6,189 nt of DNA from Spirochaetia bacterium (GCA_900769985.1 CAAGIS010000100.1:1-6189), one strand, 5' to 3'; positions 1-6,015 are shown, counted from the first letter of the stretch. The notes: generated from the sequence alone by a model not told the origin. Translations and numbers: made by a program.

Positions 1-1
1 T

Positions 2-94
2 AGCTTTAAAATGATACTTACCGCTGTCGGCGATTATGCCTATAAAAGGGAAGACGGAATTCTTATCGTTCCAGTTACATGCCTTGGTAATTGA
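2..94 (+). CDS. C-terminal end of an AAA_14/DUF4143 family ATPase (5' end outside window)
   Basis: An open frame enters the window at its left edge and runs to a TGA at 92-94, giving 30 residues. The tail includes the segment GDYAYKREDGILIVPVTCLG. A 'YaYkR.DGi.viPv.cL' ending resembles the C-terminus of many COG1373 ATPases (AAA_14 domain plus C-terminal DUF4143), and the next two items on this strand also belong to that family. The ATPase core is not visible, so the assignment rests on a short tail and on context. The gene appears to end naturally, since the last residues look like a normal family terminus. Confidence 0.5.
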   Translation, partial: SFKMILTAVGDYAYKREDGILIVPVTCLGN

Positions 95-127
95 CGCTTA
101 TCCCTAAAAAAGTGTGATACAAGATGA

Positions 128-271
128 ACAATTTATAGTCCGAAAAAATGTAAAATTTTACCAAATTTAGCCCCGAAAAAATGTAAGATTGGTAAATACG
201 GCACAGAAAAAACAACTTTTGAACAGGACTGGATGACAAACATTCCGCTTTATGCCGTGTGCGTGATTTAA
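128..271 (+). pseudogene. C-terminal remnant of a second AAA_14/DUF4143 ATPase
   Basis: A frame open from 128 (after an in-frame TGA at 125-127) to a TAA at 269-271 has no suitable start codon near its beginning. Its end reads FEQDWMTNIPLYAVCVI. This matches the usual end of DUF4143 ATPases and aligns with the end of the intact gene downstream (ELEDIPLFAINLD). The Walker motifs and most of the protein are absent, so this is a gene fragment left by deletion or recombination. It contains a 33-nt in-frame duplication that repeats the peptide PKKCKI (codons from 140 and from 173). Family membership rests on the roughly 20 C-terminal residues. Confidence 0.55.
140..205 (+). repeat. 33-nt tandem duplication inside the ATPase remnant
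   Basis: Two adjacent copies start at 140 and 173. The first 14 nt (ccgaaaaaatgtaa) are identical, 17 of the first 18 match, and the copies then diverge. The period is 33 nt, so the frame is kept and the peptide PKKCKI appears twice. Within the first copy gtaaaattttac (150-161) is a perfect palindrome. Confidence 0.7.
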
Positions 272-322
272 CGAAAAATAATGGATGAACTTGTTGCTTG
301 AAAAGTGAAATGCGCTAAGAAC

Positions 323-371
323 TCCTTGCACTTTTATGAAATAAATCACAAAAGTCCTTGCACTTTTATGA
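323..371. repeat. 17-nt direct repeat in the leader of the ATPase gene
   Basis: The sequence tccttgcacttttatga occurs at 323-339 and again at 355-371, a 32-nt period. Around the second copy AAAAGT (350-355) and ACTTTT (362-367) can pair across a 6-nt loop. The first copy can pair its CACTTTT (329-335) with AAAAGTG at 301-307. The pair lies between the ATPase remnant and the intact ATPase start, and no Shine-Dalgarno site is visible there. It may be regulatory or may mark a recombination junction; the sequence alone does not decide. Confidence 0.65.
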
Positions 372-375
372 TTAA

Positions 376-1698
376 ATGAATTATTATGTAACCATGGAAA
401 GAACAATAATAAACAAGCTTGTTGAATGGAAAAACAAAAAAGACAGAAAGCCGCTTATTTTAAATGGTGCAAGACAGACTGGAAAAACCTGGATTTTAAA
501 AGAATTCGGAAGCAGGCATTTTTCATCTTTTGCTTATATTAAATTTGACAACAACGAAACTGCAAAAAACATCTTTGAGCAGGACTTCCACATAAAAAGA
601 ATCATCAGCCAGCTCTCTCTTGTAAGCGACACAGAAATAAAACCCAACGAAGCGCTGATTGTGTTTGATGAAATTCAGGAATGTCCAAAAGCACTTACAG
701 CCCTCAAATATTTTTGCGAAGAGGCACCTGAATATTTTGTGGCAGCAGCAGGTTCTCTTTTGGGAATAAAACTTTCAAATTCACAGGGAACCGGTTTTCC
801 AGTCGGAAAAGTTGAATACCTGAATTTGAATCCGATGAATTTCAAGGAATTTTTAATGGCAACAGGAATGAAAAAATTCATTCCATTTATTGAAGGCAAA
901 GATTGGGAAACGCTGAAGGCTTTTAAAAATGAATTGAGATTGTCCCTTAAAAAATATTTTATTGTCGGAGGAATGCCGGAAGCAGTCCTTGCGTTTACAG
1001 ACGGCGAAAATTTTACCAAAGCACGGGAAATTCAAAAAAGAATCCTGAATGACTACGATAATGATTTTTCAAAACATGCGCCTTTACAAGATTTACCAAA
1101 ACTCCGGGATTTATGGGACAGCGTTCCAAGACAGCTTGCAAAAGAAAACAAACGCTTTGTCTATTCAGAATGTCGTACCGGAGGAAATGCAAAAACATTA
1201 GAAAACGCTCTCTGGTGGCTGTTCGACGCAGGGTTATTAAAAAAAGTAAAAAGAGTCTCGGCTCCAGATTTTCCGTTATCATATTATGAAGACGGAGCAT
1301 TTAAACTCTTTTTTCTGGACATCGGTCTTTTGTGCGCAAAGTCTGAATTATCGCCAAAAACTATTCTGGAAGGAAACAGAGTTTTTACAGAGTTTAAAGG
1401 AGCTTTGACAGAACAATATGTAAATCAAGAATTGCGCTCTTTGGAAAAAATAGAAAATCAATATTACTGGGCAGGCAGAACTTCAGAAATTGACTTTCTT
1501 GTTCAAATTGAAAACGAAATCTTACCTGTTGAAGTAAAAGCAGAACAAAACCTGCAGGCAAAAAGCCTTAAATATTTCTGCGAAAAATTCAATATCAAAA
1601 AAGCATACAGATTTTCCATGAGCGACCACAATATCGGAAACTACCCTTTTGGAACAGAACTGGAAGACATTCCGCTTTTTGCAATAAATCTGGATTAA
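376..1698 (+). CDS. AAA+ ATPase, AAA_14 plus DUF4143 (COG1373 family)
   Basis: Predicted cytoplasmic ATPase of 440 residues, a normal length for the family. The N-terminal AAA_14 domain has a Walker A motif GARQTGKT (residues 31-38), a Walker B motif LIVFDE (94-99) and a sensor-1-like AAAGSLLG (123-130). The C-terminal DUF4143 part has EIDFLV followed by PVEVKA (D373, E386, K388), the D...ExK pattern of a restriction-endonuclease-like fold. Whether it cuts DNA is unknown; COG1373 members have no settled role, and the substrate cannot be read from sequence. The start is uncertain: ATG codons at 376 and 394 are both in frame. The second gives MERTII..LVEWK, the more typical family beginning, and neither has a clear Shine-Dalgarno site. 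Remnants of two relatives lie just upstream on the same strand, suggesting repeated gain and loss of these genes. The gene ends convergent with the DUF975 gene. Confidence 0.92.
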   Translation: MNYYVTMERTIINKLVEWKNKKDRKPLILNGARQTGKTWILKEFGSRHFSSFAYIKFDNNETAKNIFEQDFHIKRIISQLSLVSDTEIKPNEALIVFDEIQECPKALTALKYFCEEAPEYFVAAAGSLLGIKLSNSQGTGFPVGKVEYLNLNPMNFKEFLMATGMKKFIPFIEGKDWETLKAFKNELRLSLKKYFIVGGMPEAVLAFTDGENFTKAREIQKRILNDYDNDFSKHAPLQDLPKLRDLWDSVPRQLAKENKRFVYSECRTGGNAKTLENALWWLFDAGLLKKVKRVSAPDFPLSYYEDGAFKLFFLDIGLLCAKSELSPKTILEGNRVFTEFKGALTEQYVNQELRSLEKIENQYYWAGRTSEIDFLVQIENEILPVEVKAEQNLQAKSLKYFCEKFNIKKAYRFSMSDHNIGNYPFGTELEDIPLFAINLD

Positions 1699-1718
1699 AG
1701 TTTTTATACACCACAGCT

Positions 1719-1735
1719 GCTGAATCAAGTTCAGC
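1719..1735. repeat. Hairpin repeat copy 1 after the ATPase gene
   Basis: GCTGAA and TTCAGC pair across TCAAG, forming a 6-bp stem 21 nt after the ATPase stop codon. The 24-nt stretch starting atcaagttcagc (1724-1747) recurs at 1839-1862 with one mismatch, so this is one end of a repeated element. It has no U-run typical of an intrinsic terminator. Confidence 0.6.
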
Positions 1736-1756
1736 ATGACAGGAGTTTGACCACGC

Positions 1757-1799
1757 GTCATTCCTAACTTATACTGTCATTCCGAACTTGTTTCGGAAT
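1757..1799. repeat. GTCATTCC tandem repeat and strong hairpin
   Basis: GTCATTCCtAACTT (1757-1770) is repeated as GTCATTCCgAACTT (1776-1789). The second copy continues into a perfect 8-bp stem, ATTCCGAA (1779-1786) with TTCGGAAT (1792-1799), closing a 5-nt loop. It sits midway between convergent genes and could slow transcription from both sides. Its form is that of a dispersed intergenic repeat rather than a classic terminator. Confidence 0.65.
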
Positions 1800-1831
1800 C
1801 CCACTTATAGGTCTTTACAACCGTCAGTGAG

Positions 1832-1862
1832 ATGCTGTATCAAGTTCAGCATGACAAGAGTT
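1832..1862. repeat. Hairpin repeat copy 2 between the convergent genes
   Basis: ATGCTG (1832-1837) pairs with CAGCAT (1847-1852). The block 1839-1862 repeats 1724-1747 with one difference in 24 nt, in the same orientation, about 115 nt apart. Together with the hairpin at 1779-1799 this looks like one composite intergenic repeat unit bounded by similar ends. Confidence 0.6.
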
Positions 1863-1915
1863 CATCATGCAAACTACACAACCTTAATTTATTTTTACCA
1901 GGAAAACTCTGATAT

Positions 1916-2518
1916 TTATTCCTCAACAGAATTATCAGTTCCGCTGGCAGACTTTTCTTCCTTTAATTTTTCATAGAAATTTATCACAGTTGCTTCAACA
2001 TAAGGAGTAACATAAATTAAAGCAAGCCCAAAAGTTATAAAGCAAAGTAAATACCACCAGAAGAAACTGAATAAAAGCACAAATAGTTCCCATTTATGAC
2101 CTTTCATCATTTCTTTTGATTTTTTAATTGCAGTACTAGCGGACATTTCCGGATTATCTGCTATAATGTAGTAAGTTAAAGCATATCTGAAACATGCAAT
2201 TATTCCAGGAAACACAAATAACAGACTCCAAAGACTAATAAAAATGCACATTAATAAAGTAGATACAAACGCAGCACCAAACTGATTAAATCCATTAAAA
2301 CCTGTATTAAACTGACCTTTTTTAGTTCTAACTACTTCAATCATAAAAAGAGTTAAACCAAGTTGAAGCGAACCTGTCAAAATTAAAGGACCTATAATGA
2401 AAAACGAAGAAACTGCTAAAATTATCTGAAAGACCAAAGTCAATCCAAAGAATGTCCATACATTCCCTTTAATCTGTTGTTTTGCAAGTGATTTTAATTC
2501 GCTTCGACTCATTGCCAT
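1916..2518 (-). CDS. DUF975 family integral membrane protein
   Basis: A 200-residue hydrophobic protein with the layout of the DUF975 family (PF06161). A short positively charged N-terminus (SRSELKSLAKQQIKGN) is followed by membrane segments at about 20-42, 44-62, 82-104 and 144-172, with a further hydrophobic stretch near 105-120. The family signature region is visible: LLFVFPGIIACFRYALTYYI, then DNPEMSASTAIKKSKEMMKG, which links two membrane parts. The C-terminus is acidic and likely cytoplasmic. The ATG at 2518 is preferred over the one at 2512 because GGAG (2525-2528) lies 6 nt before it. The molecular function of the family is not established, and nothing here links it to the neighbouring clusters. 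The gene is transcribed alone, convergent with the ATPase gene. Confidence 0.9.
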   Translation of the reverse strand: MAMSRSELKSLAKQQIKGNVWTFFGLTLVFQIILAVSSFFIIGPLILTGSLQLGLTLFMIEVVRTKKGQFNTGFNGFNQFGAAFVSTLLMCIFISLWSLLFVFPGIIACFRYALTYYIIADNPEMSASTAIKKSKEMMKGHKWELFVLLFSFFWWYLLCFITFGLALIYVTPYVEATVINFYEKLKEEKSASGTDNSVEE

Positions 2519-2552
2519 AAAATACTCCGTAAGAATAAAATTTTGTTATAAA

Positions 2553-2582
2553 CCTATACTACACTACTTATCAAAATGTCAA
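2553..2582 (-). promoter_or_regulatory. Candidate sigma-70-type promoter for the DUF975 gene
   Basis: On the minus strand a perfect TTGACA (2577-2582) is followed after 18 nt by TATAGG (2553-2558, four of six matches to TATAAT). This lies 35 nt upstream of the DUF975 start codon, in the only long gap before that gene, so the DUF975 gene probably does not depend on the upstream nuclease operon. Confidence 0.5.
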
Positions 2583-2592
2583 GATAAAAAAA

Positions 2593-2605
2593 ACTTGTCC
2601 AGAAC
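2593..2605 (-). repeat. Third, partial copy of the gene-junction repeat
   Basis: On the minus strand this reads GTTCTGGACAAGT, identical over 13 nt to the cores at 3731-3743 and 5093-5105. At 3731-3743 it encodes VLDK, near the end of the AlbA_2 protein. Here it lies downstream of the nuclease gene, with no coding frame around it and a T-run after it, so it looks like the stump of a lost gene end. Confidence 0.6.
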
Positions 2606-2625
2606 TGCCTGCTTTTTCTCTTTTC

Positions 2626-2659
2626 GGGCGCATCCCTATGCTCACTCGTTCGCCTTGCA
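2626..2659. repeat. GC-rich intergenic repeat starting GGGCGCATCCCT
   Basis: A GC-rich patch in an AT-rich gap just after the nuclease stop codon. Its first 12 nt (2626-2637) are identical to 6018-6029 in the leader of the operon. After that the two differ, so they may be different members of one repeat family. GGCG and CGCC ends could pair weakly on the minus strand, but there is no convincing terminator. Confidence 0.5.
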
Positions 2660-2673
2660 AACACATTCGATTT

Positions 2674-3708
2674 TTATTTTTTGCTGTCTAAAATGTTGCT
2701 TACCAATTTTTTCAATTCATCCCGATTCGGCAAATACAGTTCATATTTTGAAACAAACAGATTAGAATCCATTCCATAAGTTGCGTATTCAACAAGCAGT
2801 TCGTCTTTATTGCGACTAAAAATGATTCCTACAGGCGGATTGTCATTAGGCTCGTTTTCTTCCTTTGCAAAATATCCCATATACATATTCATCTGTCCGA
2901 TATCCTCGTGCTTGACGGAATTCTTTTTCAGATCAATCAGAACAAAACATTTTAGAATACGATGATAAAAAACCAAATCAACATAATAATGAACATTATT
3001 AATTGTAAGAGGATATTGTCTTCCGATAAAAGCAAAACCTTTTCCAAGTTCCAGCAGAAATGTCTGTAAATTGTCTATAATGCGCTGTTCTAAGTCGTTT
3101 TCAGAATAACGGTTGATGTCAGGTAATCCTAAAAACTCAAGCGTGTAAGTGTCTTTTACAATATCCTCAGGCTTTTGCATTTCGACACCTTTTTCTGCAA
3201 GAGCCAGAATTCCTTCTTTATCCTTACTTGCTGCAAGCCTCAAAAACAAGCCTGATTCAATTTGACGGCGCAATGCTTTTACATTCCAGTTTTCTTTTAT
3301 ACATTCTTTTTCGTAAAAACTGCGTTCAAGGTCGTCGTCAATAGTGATAAGCTCGCAAATTTGGCTCCATGTTAATTTGTCAGAAATCTGACAAATTGGA
3401 TAAAGCAAATAGAATTTTCGCATATTATTTAAATTTGGGCGGCTATATCCACGCCCTAAACGCACAGTCAAAATCTTTGCAAGTTTTGTGAGCATTGAAG
3501 TTCCATATTTAGCCTTTTTTTCGCCTTTTTGCTCAAATTCTACAATATGCTGACCAACCTTCCAATATGTTTTGACCATCATTACATTCAGATTTGAGGC
3601 AAACCACGATTTTGCCTGATTCACCTCGTTTGTGATGAGGTCTGCAAGTACATTTAATTTTTCATCAAGTTGCAATCCAATTTCGTTTTTTATTATTTCA
3701 TTTTCCAT
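2674..3708 (-). CDS. YhcG/DUF1016 family PD-(D/E)XK nuclease domain protein
   Basis: A 344-residue protein with the two-part layout of the YhcG family (COG4804). The N-terminal DUF1016_N domain (about residues 15-160) has VMMVKTYWKVGQHIVEFEQ and YGTSMLTKLAKIL..RLGRGYS..NL..MR. The C-terminal nuclease-like domain (about 180-330) has E208, VDLVFYH (D244), LIDLK (D259, K261) and IGQMNMYMGYF (Q272), fitting a PD-(D/E)XK core with Asp in the usual Glu place. The length is normal and no frame break is seen. Relatives often sit inside or beside type I restriction and other accessory loci; their biological role is not settled. AGGAG (3717-3721) lies 8 nt before the ATG and overlaps the TAG stop of the upstream gene, so translation is probably coupled. 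Its first codons (MENEII) match those of the upstream gene. Confidence 0.92.
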   Translation of the reverse strand: MENEIIKNEIGLQLDEKLNVLADLITNEVNQAKSWFASNLNVMMVKTYWKVGQHIVEFEQKGEKKAKYGTSMLTKLAKILTVRLGRGYSRPNLNNMRKFYLLYPICQISDKLTWSQICELITIDDDLERSFYEKECIKENWNVKALRRQIESGLFLRLAASKDKEGILALAEKGVEMQKPEDIVKDTYTLEFLGLPDINRYSENDLEQRIIDNLQTFLLELGKGFAFIGRQYPLTINNVHYYVDLVFYHRILKCFVLIDLKKNSVKHEDIGQMNMYMGYFAKEENEPNDNPPVGIIFSRNKDELLVEYATYGMDSNLFVSKYELYLPNRDELKKLVSNILDSKK

Positions 3709-3744
3709 AACAATTTCTCCTACTTAAGCCACTTGTCCAGAACA
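3692..3744 (-). repeat. Gene-junction repeat, copy B (AlbA_2 gene end to nuclease gene start)
   Basis: Reading the minus strand, this block contains the last codons of the AlbA_2 gene (VLDKWLK), its stop, the AGGAG site and the first codons of the nuclease gene (MENEII). It aligns with 5056-5106: 20 identical nt, one mismatch, 9 identical nt (GTAGGAGAA), a short variable spacer, then 14 identical nt from the ATG. Confidence 0.8.
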
Positions 3745-5072
3745 ACCCATTTTCCATGAGTACTGCCTTTTCGACTTATGAGTTTTAGAGATTTTAATTC
3801 AGCTATATCTCTTTTTATTGTTTTTTCCGAAACATCACACTCTTCTGCAATTTTTGCAGCTGTCATATTGCCATCGTTTTTCAGTAAATTCAGTATGAGT
3901 TTCTGTCGTTCTGAAATTTCGTCATTAGGGACATTAGGGACATTTTTGATGTCAGAATTAGGGACATTAGGGACATTTTCAGGTTCCAAAGATTTATACG
4001 CAAATACTGTATGAAAGAAATTAGGGCTGACTGTAAAAATATCAGGCGTATAAGCTTTCATCATTTTGTTCATGCCAGTTCCCAATTGTTCAACTAAATC
4101 AACATCCTTAAAAATTCGCATAATCTCACGATTTCTTGGACGAGAACACCCAGAAACAAGCTCGTCTTTTGACATTCCATCTATAAGACCCCCATAAGAA
4201 ACTATTTCAAGTCTGTCAGAAAAAATATAAAACGCAGGGCTCATCAAGTCAGAATAATCATTATGAACAAATGCATTTATTACGGCTTCTCGTAAAGAAT
4301 CACTATCAATAAGTCTCTTCTCTTGTCTGAACGGATAAGTAACACGGGCAAATGTGCGGTTTTCTACATTTAATTTATCAAGAACAGCTTTGCACGCCTT
4401 TATTATAGAACAATATCCATATTCCTCATTTTCTATAAGCTCTGTTTTATCAACGCCGGCAAATTTTGCAACTTTTATAGTGATATCGTTATTATCCGCA
4501 AATAGAAAAGCATTAAGATTGTATTTTCCATCTTCCGTAAGAAAATTCAAAGACCTTGAAAACTGGTCATTAAGAACATTTCCATGCTCCTGATAATAAA
4601 TTTTCAACTGCTCAAAACTCAAATCTTGCCGTGGCGAAGTAATTACAGAAAGAGAATTTCTGGTACGGCGAGCAAAGGCCTTTTCTATCATGGCAGGAGT
4701 CATATTTTCAACACGGCTTCCGTTTCTGATAAAACAGCCTTCGCTTGTCATTCCTTTTTCTTTGAGATAATACGGTTTTTCAGTTCCGCTTGAAACAATG
4801 ACTTTTACAATATTTTTGCCGTCAAGTTTTTCAAGTACAATATCAAAAAGCCCGAGAGTTTCTCCGCGTATATTGTTTTTTATTCTGTCTGCAATCTGAA
4901 GCTGAACCGAATCGGGATTGTCCACTCCATTTACAGAACCATCGTCATCAATTCCAAAATAAATGATTCCGCCATCTTTTGAATTCAAAAAAGCGATTAC
5001 ACTTCTCTCAAGTTTATCCGTCGGTTCCCGCTTTAGTTCTGTATGCTGTGATTCTATAATTTCATTTTCCAT
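3720..5072 (-). CDS. AlbA_2 (Schlafen-like) / HATPase_c_4 / winged-helix protein
   Basis: A complete 450-residue member of the COG2865-type family, predicted cytoplasmic. The N-terminal AlbA_2 domain (about 8-135) has ESQHTELKRE, GGIIYFGIDDDGSVNGV and GCFIRNGSRVENM. The GHKL-like ATPase part (about 255-340) shows an N-box REAVINAFVHNDYS (from 261), DRLEIVSYGGL (from 286) and VEQLGTGMNKMM (from 328). A linker with repeated NVPNVPN (about 366-383) leads to a winged helix (about 388-436; AAKIAEECDVSEKTIKRDIAEL) ending GKWVVLDKWLK. Members are usually annotated as DNA-binding regulators or helicase-like; AlbA_2 is related to the Schlafen core, which has RNase activity in some animal proteins, but activity here is untested. 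AGGAG (5079-5083) lies 6 nt before the ATG. It is the middle gene of a likely three-gene operon, 34 nt after the first and 11 nt before the nuclease gene. Confidence 0.93.
   Translation of the reverse strand: MENEIIESQHTELKREPTDKLERSVIAFLNSKDGGIIYFGIDDDGSVNGVDNPDSVQLQIADRIKNNIRGETLGLFDIVLEKLDGKNIVKVIVSSGTEKPYYLKEKGMTSEGCFIRNGSRVENMTPAMIEKAFARRTRNSLSVITSPRQDLSFEQLKIYYQEHGNVLNDQFSRSLNFLTEDGKYNLNAFLFADNNDITIKVAKFAGVDKTELIENEEYGYCSIIKACKAVLDKLNVENRTFARVTYPFRQEKRLIDSDSLREAVINAFVHNDYSDLMSPAFYIFSDRLEIVSYGGLIDGMSKDELVSGCSRPRNREIMRIFKDVDLVEQLGTGMNKMMKAYTPDIFTVSPNFFHTVFAYKSLEPENVPNVPNSDIKNVPNVPNDEISERQKLILNLLKNDGNMTAAKIAEECDVSEKTIKRDIAELKSLKLISRKGSTHGKWVVLDKWLK
3924..3979 (-). repeat. In-gene tandem repeat encoding the NVPN linker
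   Basis: The 23-nt block attagggacattagggacatttt occurs at 3924-3946 and 3957-3979, a 33-nt period (11 codons). Each block itself holds two 9-nt units. It encodes ENVPNVPNSDIKNVPNVPN between the ATPase and winged-helix parts. Unit gain or loss would keep the frame and change only linker length. Confidence 0.85.
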
Positions 5073-5106
5073 ACGCTTCTCCTACCTAAGCCACTTGTCC
5101 AGAACA
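5056..5106 (-). repeat. Gene-junction repeat, copy A, with a stump of a lost AlbA_2 gene end
   Basis: On the minus strand 5105-5082 reads as codons VLDKWLR and TAG, nearly the same as the true end of the AlbA_2 gene (VLDKWLK, TAG). Here they follow the stop codon of a different protein (TGA at 5107-5109) in another frame, so they are non-coding. The ribosome site and ATGGAAAATGAAAT start follow, as in copy B at 3692-3744. This suggests that an AlbA_2-type gene once ended here. Confidence 0.75.
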
Positions 5107-5991
5107 TCACATTTTTTTACTTGTATTTACAATCTCCCAATGCCCGCCATTAGGAGCGCCTTCGTGTTTAATATAACCTTCATTCTGCATTTCATTCAGC
5201 ATCTTTTTAACAGTTGTATGTCCTGTATTACACAGTTTTTCGAGTTCTGGAATAGTTATATTTTGATTTTCTTTTATCGCGTCATAAATAATCTGACATT
5301 TTTCAGGCCACTTTTTAGGCCATTTTTCAGGCCACTTTATTGTTTTTAGGTCACTTTTTGGGTCATTTGCAGCCTTTTCTGTAGCCTTCAAGGAGTTATT
5401 CTTTATCTCAGTTTTCTGCTTCTTATCCAGTTCTATAACTTCAGCAAGAGACAAATCTTCATTCAAAAGTCGTTTTGAATAATCAATATCAATCACTTTA
5501 CCATAAAGCTTCATGCGAACTTCATTATTTGAAAAGTCATAATCTGGTAATGGGAAACACCGCTTTTTCTGGGCAAGGAACATTTTTAAGATTCCGCTGC
5601 CTACAGTATCAATCATGTTCAGGTTTACCATTGCAGTTGCAAGAAATGGATTACGATAGTTGCTTGCTGAATATTCAGCCCTCAAAACATTTTCAATACT
5701 TCCAGACGGAATGATTTCCGATGTTTGCTTTCCAATTTCTTCTTTTAAATTATTAAGAGATTTTGCATCGTTTCTGTAATTTTTGCCGACAATTATGTGC
5801 TTTTTATCTTCAACGCCAAAAACAAGCCACGCACATTCTTCATTATGAAGATTTGCTTCGTTGCTAAGGGCAGAAAAATATTTTCCCAGTTCATCAAAGG
5901 AAAAATTGTCTTTTGCTTCTTTGAATTCGATTGTCTCGGTTTCGTATTTTGTAGCGAGAAGTTTATCTAAGGTGTGATTGATATTTGTCAT
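5107..5991 (-). CDS. Shortened AlbA_2 / winged-helix protein with the ATPase centre deleted
   Basis: A 294-residue protein. Residues 1-90 are the start of an AlbA_2 domain (IEFKEAKDNFSFDELGKYFS, ALSNEANL, AWLVFGVEDKKHIIVGKNYR). From about residue 93 it jumps to the late part of the ATPase domain (IPSGSIENVL, YRNPFLATAMVNLNMIDTVG). From memory, full-length relatives carry roughly 250 more residues between these points, including the N-box of the ATP site, so the join near 5713-5718 is an in-frame internal deletion. A KWPEKWPKKWPEK linker (219-231) and a winged helix (about 232-278) follow, ending GGHWEIV. ATP binding should be lost; nucleic-acid binding may remain. The ATG at 5991 is chosen because family homology begins there and AAGGAG (6005-6010) lies 13 nt upstream; a longer frame from 6084 runs through a repeat element. 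First gene of the likely operon. Confidence 0.85.
   Translation of the reverse strand: MTNINHTLDKLLATKYETETIEFKEAKDNFSFDELGKYFSALSNEANLHNEECAWLVFGVEDKKHIIVGKNYRNDAKSLNNLKEEIGKQTSEIIPSGSIENVLRAEYSASNYRNPFLATAMVNLNMIDTVGSGILKMFLAQKKRCFPLPDYDFSNNEVRMKLYGKVIDIDYSKRLLNEDLSLAEVIELDKKQKTEIKNNSLKATEKAANDPKSDLKTIKWPEKWPKKWPEKCQIIYDAIKENQNITIPELEKLCNTGHTTVKKMLNEMQNEGYIKHEGAPNGGHWEIVNTSKKM
5300..5338 (-). repeat. 12-nt tandem repeats encoding the KWPE linker
   Basis: Three 12-nt units built on AGGCCA begin at 5305, 5317 and 5329 and encode KWPEKWPKKWPEK. Further right, aggtcacttttt and gggtcatttg (about 5349-5369) look like older, diverged units now read in another frame as DPKSDLK. The tract lies just before the winged helix, the same place as the NVPN repeat in the neighbouring protein. 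Confidence 0.8.
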
Positions 5992-6015
5992 AAGAAAATT
6001 TCTTCTCCTTTTTAT

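Noticed and set aside
1788..1976. Short plus-strand open frame of 62 codons
   Set aside because: It consists of intergenic hairpin repeats plus the antisense of the DUF975 gene end, with no ribosome site or recognisable protein.
2606..2673. Intrinsic terminator for the operon after the nuclease gene
   Set aside because: Only a weak GGCG/CGCC pairing is visible and no T-run follows it on the minus strand.
3924..3979. Possible CRISPR array because of regular repeats with a 33-nt period
   Set aside because: The repeats are within a conserved coding frame, there are only two, and they encode a protein linker.
4963..5349. Plus-strand open frame of 128 codons
   Set aside because: It is antisense to the ends of two well-supported genes and crosses their junction, so it is a shadow frame.
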